From positions 70,157,999 through 70,221,998 of the forward strand of contig NC_086382.1 of assembly GCF_036588685.1 (NCBI RefSeq): 64,000 nucleotides of DNA, read 5' to 3'. Source of the DNA: Mytilus trossulus. Taxonomy: Eukaryota; Mollusca; Bivalvia; Mytilida; Mytilidae. Position numbers and translations under genes: made by a program. Below the pieces are notes generated by a model. That model searched no databases and had not been told where the DNA came from. It saw only the letters and a program-made list of their open reading frames with translations. Below are positions 21,563 through 33,614 of the stretch, piece by piece (position 1 is the first letter of the stretch; every line of letters begins with the position of its first letter).

Positions 21563-24500
21563 GTAATTTCCAGTATAAAGAACCAAATTCAGTTAATACT
21601 CACAATAACAATCTGATGTATATTGATTATTTGTTTCGCCTCAAAGTGAATAATCCCGAAGTAGTGACTAAAAAGAACGGAAGGTGGTTGTCAATGTAAA
21701 CCACTACTGAGTACATGTATTAAAAATTCAAAATAAGCAGGGTTAAAATCAAAACCATGACAACTCGTCCCACTATCAAATTGCCCCACTTTTTTTACCA
21801 ACTCCCCCACTTTCCAAAGAATCCCCCCACTCTTGTTTACCAACAAATAATAAGGTAATATCCCTTACAACCTATAGAAAAGGGTTGGTGGGGGTATCGT
21901 ACTCCAGTGTTCATTATTTTGGATGGCAGGATTTTTTTTTTAATTCAGGATTTCAGGATCAGGACCACTCCTCATTATAAGGTATATACGATTTCCTACT
22001 GACCCCCTATGCATCCATAGAGGATTAGAAAAATCCATAGTGGATGAGGTGCTAGGCAGTAGTGAACTGTATAATGAATTAATAGCGCACGCTGGACTTT
22101 TCCTGCTGAGTTTTGTAGAAAAATAAACAATGAAATACAACAAAATCAATAGACAACGTCTCCATTAACAGTACTTGTGACATCATGAATTAACCCTTCT
22201 ATGAAAATTTACTAACCCTCTAAGGATCACTGATGGTGCTAAACCAATCACAATGTGATATTTTACTAGCAGTGCGATAATCCCTACGTACATCATATAA
22301 CATGTATACAAAATGAAAATTTGTCCTGGTTGACCTGAGAATCTGCTATGCATGAACTATTGATGTCATACAACAATTTTTTTTCCATCGTGGCTTTAGA
22401 TATATTTGATATGAATTATATTGAAACAGTAAGAAAGCCAAATCAGAGGGTGGTAATGCAGGTACTTTCATTAAGAATAACGGTAAAATTTCTTGCCATA
22501 TGATGTAAACAGTAATGTTTGGTGCATGACTATAAAATGTGCACTTCCTTTTGGTGCATGACTATAAAATGTGCACTTCCTTAGACGATAAAACAATTGA
22601 ATGAGTATGACGAATCACGTTAATTTTTTTCTCAAAAAAATAACGATAACTATTATTATTTAAGACCTTTGGTGAATTACTGTAGGAATATTTTGACGCT
22701 GACGGTAGCAAAAATGTCTGTTTGACGCCTGATGTTAAAGGGCATTACTACCCTCAAATCAATTACAAGGTTAAAAGTTGAAGAACATTAAAAATCAGGT
22801 TTAAGTTTAATCCATACACCTTTTGCTATTTGTCCGCCAGTAACTGGCCATCACACAGGTTCCCATAAAATTAGACATCATAATACAAAATATCTAACGC
22901 CTCAAAGGTAAAGTGATTATTGTTCTATGACGTCATTAGTTCAAGTTGGACAGGTTCTCAGGTCAGCAGGGGAAACTCAGGCCAAAGCGATCAGGTGTAA
23001 TATAGGCATGCATTACCTGTGAAAGGGAACAAACTCTATGAATTATTATTTTGTAACTTCAAAATCTGTTAAAAAGAAACAGAAATTCCGTCATGACTGT
23101 AATGTTTCTGATTTTGTTCTGTTGTTAGGAATTTTACTTGTGACGTTATGTCAGTATGACGTCATGTTCAATGCAAACAAAGAAACACGATCATCAGGTA
23201 ATGTTAATTCATATCAAAGAATTAATAAGAATGAGATTGATATTGTGTTCCTTGAGCAGTTCCTATATTCTATTAGACTACTCAAAGTCTCATGACAATG
23301 AGACCAGAAGAAGGAAGCAGAGTTCTGCGCAAATTCGAGAATTAAAAGAAGTAACAAAAAAAAAGTTAATGATTTTTAGTTCATTAGTACAATCATGACA
23401 ATAAAAAGTTTGGGAAATTTTCCAGATTTTATAATTGATTTTATTACTGTTATATAATGTGCCCTTATTAGAATGTTTTGTTGAATTGAATTGTGCAAAA
23501 CCTCTTCAAATGAATAAGACAGGAAAAAACATCATTAATACAAGATTGGAAGCTACATTTTGTAATCTAAATGTTAGAACTGTAAAACAAGAATATGAGA
23601 TAGCTTTTAGAATATGCTTGACAATGTTTGACAGGTTTAAGAATATCAAAAGAAAAGATAGACCAAGAACATCATCAAAATGTATGCTGAATTTTGGAAG
23701 ACGTCTATGATTTTAACATTTTAGGCCATATTAATCCAAAACTCAAGAAAGAATAGATTGACTTTTGTGTGCTTATACAAATGTATATGTTTGACACTAA
23801 TTATGTTGGTTTAAAAACATTCAGAAAAACATCTATACCACTAAAGGAAGAGATCAATTTCTTTGAGCCCCATTAACTCCTTTAAAACCATACAGAGTTT
23901 GAAATATTTGTGACATATCAATTTTTTTTTCTAACAGAAATTGTCAATTTTAGAGAAAATTTCAAATTTAGAGAATGTAACTGATCTACAGTGTCTTATA
24001 TATGCTTTCACCCATGCTTGCCTGCAAAATATAACTAATGTGGGACAATGGTGTTGATGGAAAAAAAAAATAGTCTTAAAATTTACATATTCATGATATT
24101 AATAACCAATAATTAAGAAGTTCCCAGTTGTTTCCGATACTAATCCCAATAGTACCTTTTAATTTACTGTTAACATAATCTGTACTTTCCGTCTCTGTCA
24201 GGCACACCATCAAACAATGAATTTCAGGGATTTGCTATACACACAGACCATAATCACACCTGAACTTCGTCACTATACAGGAATTTACACTTTGACCTCG
24301 AAAATATATCTATCTATTCTAACAAGTAGTTTCTGGTTGTAACTTGTACTAAGAAAAGTAGAACGGATTCAAACAAACATTTTTCATCAATAAGAAAAAC
24401 ACATACATGACATACAGCATAGCAAACTATAAAAATCTTTGACCTTACAAATTATACAACCATTGATTTGCCTACAGTAATCCTGTAAGTAAATGCTTAT

Positions 24501-27500
24501 TTATCCTTATTTATAACCATGTATTATCTGTTTCAGTATGCTCGACAATGTGTAGAAAATGGAGGGAAGGTGAATGAATACTCAAGAGATGGCATGACAC
24601 CATTAGCTGTAGCCGCTTTCTGGGGATATGCTGATATTGCAGAATTCTTACTGGAAGTAGGGTAAGTTGTATCTCAAATTAAATGAACCAACAGACAGAT
24701 ATGGAACGCCACAGCTGTCTCATGTGGAACTCTGATATATAATATTACATTATGTTGTGCTATTATTACTTGATGATAGTTTGTCTTCTATAATATGAAT
24801 TTGACAAATACTTTAATGTTATTTTGATATTAAATGATATGGTTTCGTATGGTCTAATATGGTTTTGTCATTACTCTATGTGGTTTCACCATTATTCAAT
24901 GTGGGTCTGTCTTAAAAAAAAATGCTTTAGGTAATTTGGTTTTAACACAAGGAAGTTTTTGGAAAATTTTGCTATGTATTCTTATAACCAAATTAAAATT
25001 GTAAAAAAATAAAATGAAATGAAAACAACCCTCACAGAAATTATGACCAAATAAACTTTACACTTTTCTACATCTTGTATGGTTTCTATTTTATGAAAAT
25101 CGCTCATTAAGTAAACTTGGTAAATTTTGTTTGAAAAATATAAATATTAGCTGAAATGATTGGACATTTTATTTGTGGGAACTTACCTTTGTCTAATGAC
25201 TGTAAATAAAGTATGCAAACCTTTTTTTAATCAAGAACAGTGTAATTTAAAAGATCTGAAGGAAGAATTGTCCAGTTAATCTAACATACATTTGACCCTA
25301 ACCTTGAAGTAATGGCAACAGAAGATTTTCAAGTTTTAATCTTTAGCATTATACCCTAAATATACACAGAAAAAAGTCCAACAAAATCTTTTATAAATTT
25401 TTATTTTAAAATGTCTATGGAGATTTGCATCGAAATGGTAGATAACTCTGCAAAATAAGGAAGAAAAATCAATAAAAAATTCATACAAAATTATAACTTT
25501 ACCACTTCTATTCAACCGAATGTATTGATTTATTGAATTTTTTTGGGCCGTCTTTAGAGTACAACAAACAACTCTTAAGGTGTTTTCATACATTTCATCA
25601 ACATGATCAAGCTTATATATAACCTACATTTCATAATTCATATATATGGTAACCAATTATTAGCTGATGTTCAGCATGTCAAGGTAAAGAATTTCAAATC
25701 TAATAAAACTAATTAGGCATATATCCTTCTTTTTATTATTTAAAGTTTCTTTACACAAGATAGATGCTAAACAAATATATTTAACAGATATAAACACTAC
25801 CAAATATTCACATTATTTTTTCAAAATGGTTACAAAGCAATAAATTTGCAATTTCTTTAATGAAAAATGTGCAGAAAAATAAAATAAAAACTTTCTTCAG
25901 AAAAATTTGGTTGATTGTATAGGGAATCATTAAAGCATGACTGGAGCAGGCCTCCTCTTAGGTCAGTCAGAGGGCCTCCCCTTAGGAAAAGTTCTGGATC
26001 CGCCACTACATGATAACCCCATAAAAGTATCATACTTTACATAAATTTTAAGGAAATCATCCAAAAACTGACATAAAAGACTATTTTTTTTCCGGATTTA
26101 TCTCCCATTCCAATGCTTATTTCCATAAAAAATTAAAAATACTGATTTTGAGTTTTCCTCAAGTGAGACTTTTTTCTGTGTATATTGGGGCTTAATGCTA
26201 TAGATTAGTAAAATTGAGAAAGGAAATGAGGAATGTGTCAAAGTGACAACAACCAGACCATAGAGCAGACAACAGTCGAACTAAATCATTCTCTGTTGCA
26301 ATAAGTTTAATGTTCAAACTAAATTTGACTGGACTAGAATTACTGGGAATTTTTATTATATATTTGAATTTTCTCTAAATAAGCTTTGGATTTGTAATTA
26401 ACTTATTCTTATTTTATCATGTTTATATTGAATAATAAATTATATTCTAGATCTATATTTTCTCATGAACAAACTAATGCAAAAAAGGGACGCTATAAGT
26501 TTTCAGATAATTCTGTTATTTTTTTTTAGAGCCAACATAAACTTGTGCAATAAGGGTACACAGTGGACACCACTTCATTGTGCTGCTTTCCAAGGTCATG
26601 GGAAGGTCATAATGAAATTGATGGATCATAACCCTGAAATGACATTAAAGGACAGTCAAGGAAGGTCAGTTTATTTCACGTTGATGTATGATGATCATGA
26701 GAGATTGACCATCTTTGCTAGCCATTGTCAATGAAAAAGTGGATAATTGTCTCATTGGCAATCAAACTTCATCTCCTGAAATTTTGTGATATTACACAAC
26801 ATTTATTTTTATATGCTTTTATACTTTTACAACTATTTTATTGTCAATCTATTAACAATACCTGTTTCTTGTGTATTTTCAGTTTTTTTTTTTTTTGTCA
26901 ACAGAATATTGAAACTTTAAAAAAATCTTCTCTGATGCAACTGCAGTTCTATTAAATCTTTTTCACAAAATACACTGTGCACTCATTTTAATTACAGGTG
27001 AGGGATTCAGACATCTTGGAGCCTCTACTTTGATATAGAAAATGTTATGTAAATAATAGGTGAAATGGGGTGTACATCATTGACATGGCAACCTATCAAC
27101 AGATTAAGCAACGTAATTTTATGTCGGAATAATTTTTCAATCATCATGATCATGTCACTTATAAATGACTTTATTTTTTGTGTTAGAAATGAATTAACAG
27201 GTTACATGCATGTATCAATAATTTAATGTATTCATTTATTGTTTCAGGACAGCAATAGATTTTGCGTCAGCATTAGACTCAATATGGCCTTTTTTTGCTG
27301 GTAAGTTATATACATTATGGATTATGTAGGTTAAAAGATGTTAAAGTGACTTCATTTAGCATTGCTCATTTGAAGAATTATAAAGACGACAACTGATTAA
27401 AAAGTATATAAATACTGCTCGCAATGTTCTCATTGATGTGGAATATATTGCTTTTCCAGTTCTTTTCACTATTTGGACAAATTTTGTCTATATGTGATGT

Positions 27501-30500
27501 TTCTAACAGTGAGCGTACTGTAGTTAAATGATAAATAAATTAGTTTTTTCACTAAACATAAGAAGATGTGGTATGAGTGCCAGTACGAAAACTATACATC
27601 CAAGTCACAATTTGTAAAAGTAAACCATTATTGGTCAAAGTACAGTCTTCAACACAGAGTCTTGCAATTGGCTCACAACAAACAGCAATCATTAAAGAGC
27701 CCAGAAAATGACTAGTATAAAACCATTCAAACAGGAAAACCAATGGTCTAATATATATAAAAACAAGAAATGAGAAACACTACATACACATACAATAACT
27801 ACTGTAATTGACTTTGGTTTTGTTCTTTTCAGCTGCAGGATGTAGACGTACTATGAAGTCAGAATTAATACAAATGGATATTGTTAAAAAGGTATTAATT
27901 GTTATTTATTGCATATATGTAAAAATAATATATGAAGTACATGTTACCATAAACGAAATCATAGATGAATATTGAGTTCAGCACATGGTCTTCAACTTTT
28001 AACATAATCCAACATCAAATGAGTTTTTCGGAAAGCACTACTGTTGGCGTTATCTAAAACTGCAGTGATCTGGAAGGTTTTTTTCACTATGGGCCCAGGG
28101 CCCCTCAAAAATAAATTCAATGGGCCATTTTCAAAAATAATGGGCCATGTTGTCAAATGAGTGGGCCATTCGAATTGACTTCTGTAAAAAAATCAAAAGT
28201 ATCATTATTTTCTCATATTTTGGAAAAGAGGTGTTGGTACAAGTTTACCCTTATGATTTTAAATAATATTGTTCCTGTGATTCTGTAATTTCAATGAATA
28301 TACAATAACTTCTTCCAAAACGGACAATATTAAAGATAAACCCTTATTTACAATGTTTAAACTGTTACTGTTGCCTTGGCTTGTTCATGTTCATGTTTTT
28401 TTAACACTAAATTTGGGTCTTCGTCGATACCATACTCATCCCAGACGTTTCATATTAGAGGACATTTCGGGAACGTCCTCTGCACTTCTTGTATTATTAT
28501 TATTACTTCATCAAGATGACAAGAATAACAGTAGAGAGTACCATTAATTGATAGAACAAAACAATAATGCGCTGAAGTCATGTTTACAAAATGTCAAAAC
28601 GAGCCAAAGACCAAAAAATGACAAGGACAGTTAAGCGCCTTTTATGGGGACAAAAACTATATTCATAAAAAGGCTTCAGGGGTTTTCAATCGAAATAATA
28701 GCAAGCTAAACTAAATTAAAAGATTATTATTAGAGTTAAATCTTGTCTGTAATAGCCAAATTTCACAAATGTAAAGTTGTTTATAAAAAATTATATCATG
28801 AATGATGGTTAATTGCGTTTTTTGGGTTATCAGTTAAACTGTATGGTTCTATTATTACCATAGGAAAACACCCGAGACATTAAACCGCATGGTTCTATTA
28901 CCATAGGAAAACACCCGAGATGTCCTAAAAATATATAGGTGCTCCTATGATTGGAGGAACATTATACAGTTGTGTACACACACATGGCGGCACGGAACAC
29001 GATCGGAAAACTATTTGACGATATCTAAACGTTTCGAAACATATTGCACATAGACTGAGTACTTGAATTGGCTAAGCTGAATATGACAAATTTGACTGGA
29101 TATGATATAATTGTGTTTGTATTTTCTCATGCTTTTTGTTTAAAAAATGTTGGTTGACCCCCTGGTATGGTTGAATTCACTGTTGATAAGTATGTCAGTT
29201 GAAATGAAATAAAATATTCATGCTAGAACTGAAACATGCCAATGTTTTATCAAAAAGAGGTTTCAAAAATGTTAGCATATTTATGCTTTGATTTACTGTT
29301 CAATAGTAAACAAGTTTGATACTGATATTAACAGGTTAGCCAAGATGATCCATCAATTGCTGTTATTCCCAGATCAGATTTTGCTCATTTTTCACGACCT
29401 GGTTCTGCTTATGTAATGAGATCTCAACCAATGAACGGACCAAGTACAGACAAATATAAGGTAAAATACATAACTAGAATGAGAAATATGTGATTCATTT
29501 GTTTTATTGTTCTCAATTTCTAATTGAAATGAGTGAAAATTAACTGTTGCTTATCTTATGTCTACTATTTAGATTGGCTGCTAAGTGAATAAGAACATTT
29601 CTTAAATGATCTAAGATGTATGGTGTATGGAGTGATTGTAAGGTGTGTACAACTGTACATGGCAGGTTCATTCCAGACTTGACCTCATATTCTTGGTTTA
29701 GCGATTAGTGTTAAGTGTTTATTTATTGGTCTTTTTCTAAGAAAACATAAGTAACAAGTCAACTGTATTTTGTAAATTGACTGATTTGAAAGGTGTACAT
29801 GGCAGAGTCCATTTGACCTTGACCTCATTTTTTATAAATCATTGATAGTGTAAATTTTGTGTGATATTTGTATTTACACTTTAATTTGAATACTTTTAAC
29901 AACATTAATTCAATCAGCATGTGCACTCTTTTAAGCTATTAAATACAGGAAGACAAATTTTTAATTCCACTACTCCAAAGCAGAGGCAGATTTAGGGGGG
30001 GGGCAGGGAGCCCAGGCCCCCCTTTTTGGGAAAAAATTTGGTTGCTTACATAGGGAATCACTGAAGCGTGAATGGAGTGTGCCCCCTCTTAGGTCAGTCA
30101 GTGGGCCCCCACTTATGAAAATTTCTGGATCCGCCACTGCAAAGGAGGTGTTTATACCGTTTTGACCTCTGTCCATTCATCTGTATTTCCAACTTTCCTA
30201 TGATATTCTGTTGCATTATTCTCAAGAACTACAAACCAGAGATTCTTGAAATTTGTTATCAGTCTTCATGTAGACCAAATATGTCTATAAACTAACACAT
30301 AATCATCTTGTATAAAAATTTTATCACATTTTTCCTGGGAACTACAAACAACAAAGTTCTGATTGTTTATTATCAGGTTAATTGTGATCATTTAATCTGT
30401 GTTCATGTTGTAAAATCATTTTATTTATTTTTTTATAACCAGATTGAGGCTGCACAAACAGGTGATGTATTAGCTGGTACACCTGATGAAATGAACCAGT

Positions 30501-30544
30501 GGGACAGACGAGGGAATCCATCATTGTCCATGTGGAGAAGTTGA
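21512..30544 (+). CDS. Ankyrin-repeat protein gene, seven exons
   Basis: Coding exons: 21512-21562, 24537-24661, 26530-26664, 27248-27300, 27833-27891, 29335-29460, 30443-30544. Each junction is GT-AG and the phases agree (0, 2, 2, 1, 0, 0), giving 651 nt, 216 residues and a TGA stop. Residues 1-35 form a first helix pair ('ANAAANGDL...'). Two clear ankyrin repeats follow: 'DGMTPLAVAAFWGYADIAEFLL' type at about 38-70 and 'TPLHCAAFQGHGKVIMKLM' type at 71-104. A partial repeat ('TAIDFASALDS') is at 105-128. The C-terminal 80 residues are polar, with no domain I recognise. No signal peptide or membrane segment is visible, so a cytosolic or nuclear adaptor role by protein binding is inferred. I cannot name the orthologue. 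Confidence 0.88.
22519..22582 (+). repeat. Perfect 2 x 32-bp tandem duplication
   Basis: The unit beginning ttggtgcatgactataaaat is present twice without mismatch (22519-22550, 22551-22582) inside intron 1 of the ankyrin gene. The perfect copy implies a recent duplication. Confidence 0.9.
24095..24260 (+). repeat. Old fragment related to the Helitron at 46499-47242
   Basis: 'ccaataattaagaagttcc', 'cgatactaatcccaatagta', 'atctgtactttccg.ctctg.caggc.cacca' and 'gctatacacac.g..cataatcaca' follow the order of 46650-46815 with many substitutions. Neither Helitron end is present here. It lies in intron 1 of the ankyrin gene. Confidence 0.6.
24537..24661 (+). CDS. Ankyrin gene exon 2
   Basis: Acceptor TTTCAG, donor GTAAGT. 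It encodes residues 18-58 plus two bases of codon 59, including the 'DGMTPLAVAAFWGYADIAEFLL' ankyrin helices. Confidence 0.9.
25895..26008. mobile_element. Fragment of the GGATCCGCCACT MITE
   Basis: 'aaatttggttgattgtatagggaatcattaaagcatga' through 'ggtcagtcagagggcctcccc' to 'ttctggatccgccact' matches the right two thirds of the element at 29981-30139. The left terminus is missing. Confidence 0.75.
26215..26290 (+). repeat. Family F repeat fragment
   Basis: 'ggaatgtgtcaaagtgacaacaaccagaccatagagcagacaacag' is the forward form of the unit inverted at 10490-10745. Confidence 0.75.
26530..26664 (+). CDS. Ankyrin gene exon 3
   Basis: The acceptor follows a T run (TTTTTTTAG); donor GTCAGT is weaker than consensus. 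It encodes residues 60-103 with the strongest ankyrin signature, 'TPLHCAAFQGHGK'. An unspliced frame continues about 70 nt past the donor and should not be read as coding. Confidence 0.9.
27248..27300 (+). CDS. Ankyrin gene exon 4
   Basis: A 53-nt exon between GTTTCAG and GTAAGT, encoding 'TAIDFASALDSIWPFFA', a partial ankyrin repeat. It is too short to be seen as a free-standing frame; phase agreement on both sides supports it. Confidence 0.85.
27558..27650 (+). repeat. Family A repeat fragment
   Basis: 'aagaagatgtggtatgagtgccagtacgaaaact' then 'catccaagtcacaatttgtaaaagtaaaccatta', in intron 4 of the ankyrin gene. Confidence 0.7.
27833..27891 (+). CDS. Ankyrin gene exon 5
   Basis: A 59-nt exon after TTTTCAG, with donor GTATTA. 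It encodes 'AGCRRTMKSELIQMDIVKK', a basic helical stretch after the repeats. Confidence 0.82.
28843..28920 (+). repeat. Short tandem duplication, 46-bp period
   Basis: 'atggttctattattaccataggaaaacacccgaga' at 28843 recurs at 28889 as 'atggttctattaccataggaaaacacccgaga', one ATT shorter. Confidence 0.8.
29335..29460 (+). CDS. Ankyrin gene exon 6
   Basis: A 126-nt, phase 0-0 exon after AACAG, with donor GTAAAA. It encodes residues 142-183, a polar serine- and proline-containing region ('RSDFAHFSRPGSAY'). No domain recognised; probably disordered. Confidence 0.85.
29976..30144. mobile_element. 159-bp MITE with CAAAG target duplication
   Basis: Element 29981-30139 has inverted ends, CAGAGGCAGATTTAG at left against CTGGATCCGCCACTG at right (12 of 15 pair). 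It is flanked by CAAAG at 29976-29980 and 30140-30144. The interior has G-rich and C-rich blocks that also pair. A partial relative is at 25895-26008. The minus-strand frame through it is repeat-derived. It lies in intron 6 of the ankyrin gene. Confidence 0.8.
30443..30544 (+). CDS. Ankyrin gene exon 7 (stop codon)
   Basis: Acceptor ATAACCAG; 33 codons, then TGA at 30542-30544. It encodes a polar, tryptophan-containing C-terminus ending 'SLSMWRS'. Confidence 0.85.
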   Translation: MEAAQTGDVLAGTPDEMNQWDRRGNPSLSMWRS

Positions 30545-31934
30545 TGACATTATGTTAAAAGTCCACCATCCGTCCCATTACCAAGCACAGTATGTTTATA
30601 AAACAATGTAAAATGTGATATGGTAATATTGAAGTATACATTCCTGTCATTATAATCATTTACATACACATAAAACACATATTTTATAGATTTTCATGTA
30701 TATAAAAAAATGTACTAAGATTTATTTATACATTTGTTTATCATTATATTTATATTTGTTTCTTTTTGAAGGTGACACATCATGGTTTTTTCATGTGTTG
30801 TTTATTGTGTTCAAACACTGGTGTGATAATACAATTGCCAGTGTTAGTTTTAATCATCTTAATTATAGATAGATGATTGATTTTGTACAAGCTTTTCAAT
30901 TTGTAGTGTACTTTGTAGACAAGACAATATTTTATTTTGTATGTAAATATATCAGATAGAAATTATTTCACAGTATTCATCACAAATACAGAATTATTTT
31001 TGGCTAGAAACGTCTAAATTGCCAGTGAATGTTTAAAAGCATTTAAAAAAAAAAAACTTGTCATAGTTTTCTCATATTTTACTTATATTTAATTCAGGGA
31101 TGACTTTTGGTTGTGTATTATTATGAGGTTATTGTAGCCAGTGTTTTCTCTTGAAAGTCTTGATGTAAAACAAACATGCTGTATGTAAATTTCAGTTTGT
31201 ATTGTTTTTTTACAAAAAAATAATTAATAAAATACTTAACTGTTTCTACTGTAAAAGTTTGGTTTAGTTAGTAATGTTGGTGGAGTGTGTATTAACTTAT
31301 GATGCACTGTTTTATATTTGATCAAAAGGTGATTAGTTGTACAGCATTGCACACAATTTGTTAAGTTAGATGACAGTGCAGATTCATATTACCTTATAAT
31401 TTTGATTTTTGCCATATTTCGGTATGTTAGTTTTTATATATTCTAATATAAAAGATGCCTTCATGTTATAATTAAAGTGGAAATCTGTTGTTATACAATG
31501 AAATTTCAAGTTGTAAAATGCTTCAAAGGGAGATAACTACAATGCTGACTTGCTGGTTCTATGGGTGAAATGATCTGATTGAAAAGCTTTAAAAGCTTAG
31601 ATGTTTTTAGTATGAAAAAAACTTTATTGATATCAGATAATTTTATTTAAAAAAAAAAATTCTTAACTGCGCCTTAGGATAGAAAAACATTTTCCAGAAA
31701 GTAAGAAATATTTATGGTATTTATTTTAATTGCAGAAATTTTATTTCTTTCAAAATTTAAACAATTTGATTTAATATATAGGCAAATAAATCTAATGATT
31801 GGATCGTGTAAAGATTGAACTGTAACAATTGGGGACAATGTTTTGTAAAAAGCTAGGTCTTTGTCAACAATAAGAGGAGTTTCACATTTATGTTTTGTCA
31901 TTTTTGTGACTATGAATTATATTGTAAATTTTTT
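30545..31934 (+). other. Probable 3' UTR and downstream sequence of the ankyrin gene
   Basis: AT-rich sequence with no repeat match directly after the stop. An AATAAA at 31226-31231 is a plausible polyadenylation signal about 680 nt after the stop. The extent is inferred. Small frames beyond 31670 have no recognised domain. Confidence 0.45.
31226..31231 (+). terminator. Candidate polyadenylation signal of the ankyrin gene
   Basis: AATAAA in 'aattaataaaatac', in the AT-rich stretch after the stop codon. Other AATAAA motifs exist further on (for example near 33103), so this is only the first good candidate. Confidence 0.35.
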
Positions 31935-32110
31935 GAAAGTTCTAAGACTAAATTATATAGGGTTTGTGTTGTTTATTCTTTAGTTGTCTATGTTGTGTCA
32001 TGTGTACTATTGTTTTTCTGTTTGTCTTTTCCATTTGTGGCCATGGCGTTGTCAGTTTATTTTAGATTTATGAGTCTGACTGGTATTTTTCGACCATCTT
32101 TTGTAGGTCA
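31935..32110 (-). repeat. Family D repeat, inverted
   Basis: 'gggtttgtgttgtttattctttagttgtctatgttgtgtcatgtg' and 'tgtttgtcttttcc' plus 'ggccatggcgttgtcagttt' are the reverse of the sequence at 54215-54480. The 90-codon plus frame here belongs to the repeat. Confidence 0.75.
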
Positions 32111-33614
32111 TTGTCCATGTAAAAAATATTGGATTTTTGGTAATTTTGCTGAATTTTCATAAACACCTGAGGTGTTTTTTCATAACCATGTAAATTCAGA
32201 TTAACTTAGGCAACACTAAACAATAAATGGGCATTACTAAACATCTAAATTACATGTCAGCACTGCTGTTTCATTTCAAAGCTTTAGAGAACTTTGGTAT
32301 ATCATGTGAAAATAACTTTAAAGTGCTGACCTTTGTTAAATTTACATTTCTAACATTTCTATTTGAATCTGTTTTTTTAAATTGTGAAACAAGTACATTT
32401 TAAAGTAAGTAAAATATTATTATTGGTTTAAAAAAAAAAAGAAAAGTTCATGAAAGTGTGAATTTTCAAATCCACATTATTTTCTGGGTCCTGGGGAAAA
32501 CTCTCAAAAGATCAGAGAGAGTATTATGACATCCTCCATCCTAAATACAGAGCAAAATAACTTATATGTTGTGTCCTTTTCCATTAAAGAAATGTCATAA
32601 GATTTTTGTTTCTAATTCGATGGGTAATTTTGTACAATTAGAAAGTTTCAGAATTAAAATCCTGTGATATCATTTTATTATTATGAGGTCGTCATAAAAG
32701 AAAACTGTAAAACGTTGAACATGCATTATCATGTTAATATTTCTCCCCTGTACATGCATATACTACCTTTTAATGGTTGCAAAGGTATAGAGCAATTAGT
32801 TTTATGGAACAGGTACATTTTCAAGCATAGTAACAGAGTAAAAAAAATACTGTAATTTTGCTGATTTATATGAAATAATGCCACTTAGAAAGAACAAATA
32901 TCATCATTGAATAATATTTTCTAATTGGCAATTACTATTTTCTTGGTAGGTGTCTTTTAAAATACAGACAAACCATTTTTATTGATTGTTTTGTTTATTC
33001 TGTAATAAAATTACAATACCATATATTTATTGTTGATGTATTTTATCTGCACATACAACTTGCACTGTTTTAGATAGAAATCTATCACTAGAAGAAGATA
33101 ATAAAATGGTGTTTTGCATATATGGTTTTTATCTTTTTCACCACAAGTGGTGTCTGTGGCCAAGCTGTCTTAGTAGTTCAACTACGGTGTTTAACTCCAT
33201 CTTAATTGACAATATATATTTGATTTTAAACATATTTTATTCATTTAGATATGAAAAGGATTGAGCAACAGGCACAGCCTATAAAAGCTCTCTCCATATT
33301 ACATGTACAAGGTATAATTCAATTACAACAACTGTATTTAAAATAATGCAATTTAGTGGAACATGCATGCTACTTGTGAGCTCACACGAGCAAAATATGT
33401 TAACAGTGTTACTTAATAAATGCAAAGTATATTTAAATATATACTAGACAACTAATCATCAGTTATTTAAGGTACCTTGAAACCTGCAAATATCCTGTAT
33501 AAGTCATTAGAAACATATATATGGGTTGAAAGAGACACTAAGCTTGCTTAGTGGAATACATGAATTAATGTTGGAGTTTAGAAAAAAACCCAAGATGAAA
33601 CAAAAATTAAGTAT
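32111..33614. other. Intergenic, nothing recognised
   Basis: AT-rich with several A runs. One 63-codon frame (32664-32855) has no recognised feature. Confidence 0.4.

Noticed and set aside
23038..23710. Three frames of 80-91 codons in ankyrin intron 1 as separate genes
   Set aside because: No domain, poor complexity, overlapping frames, no splice or promoter context.
26665..26955. Open frames continuing past ankyrin exon 3
   Set aside because: They cross a donor site and lose all ankyrin similarity; they are intron sequence.
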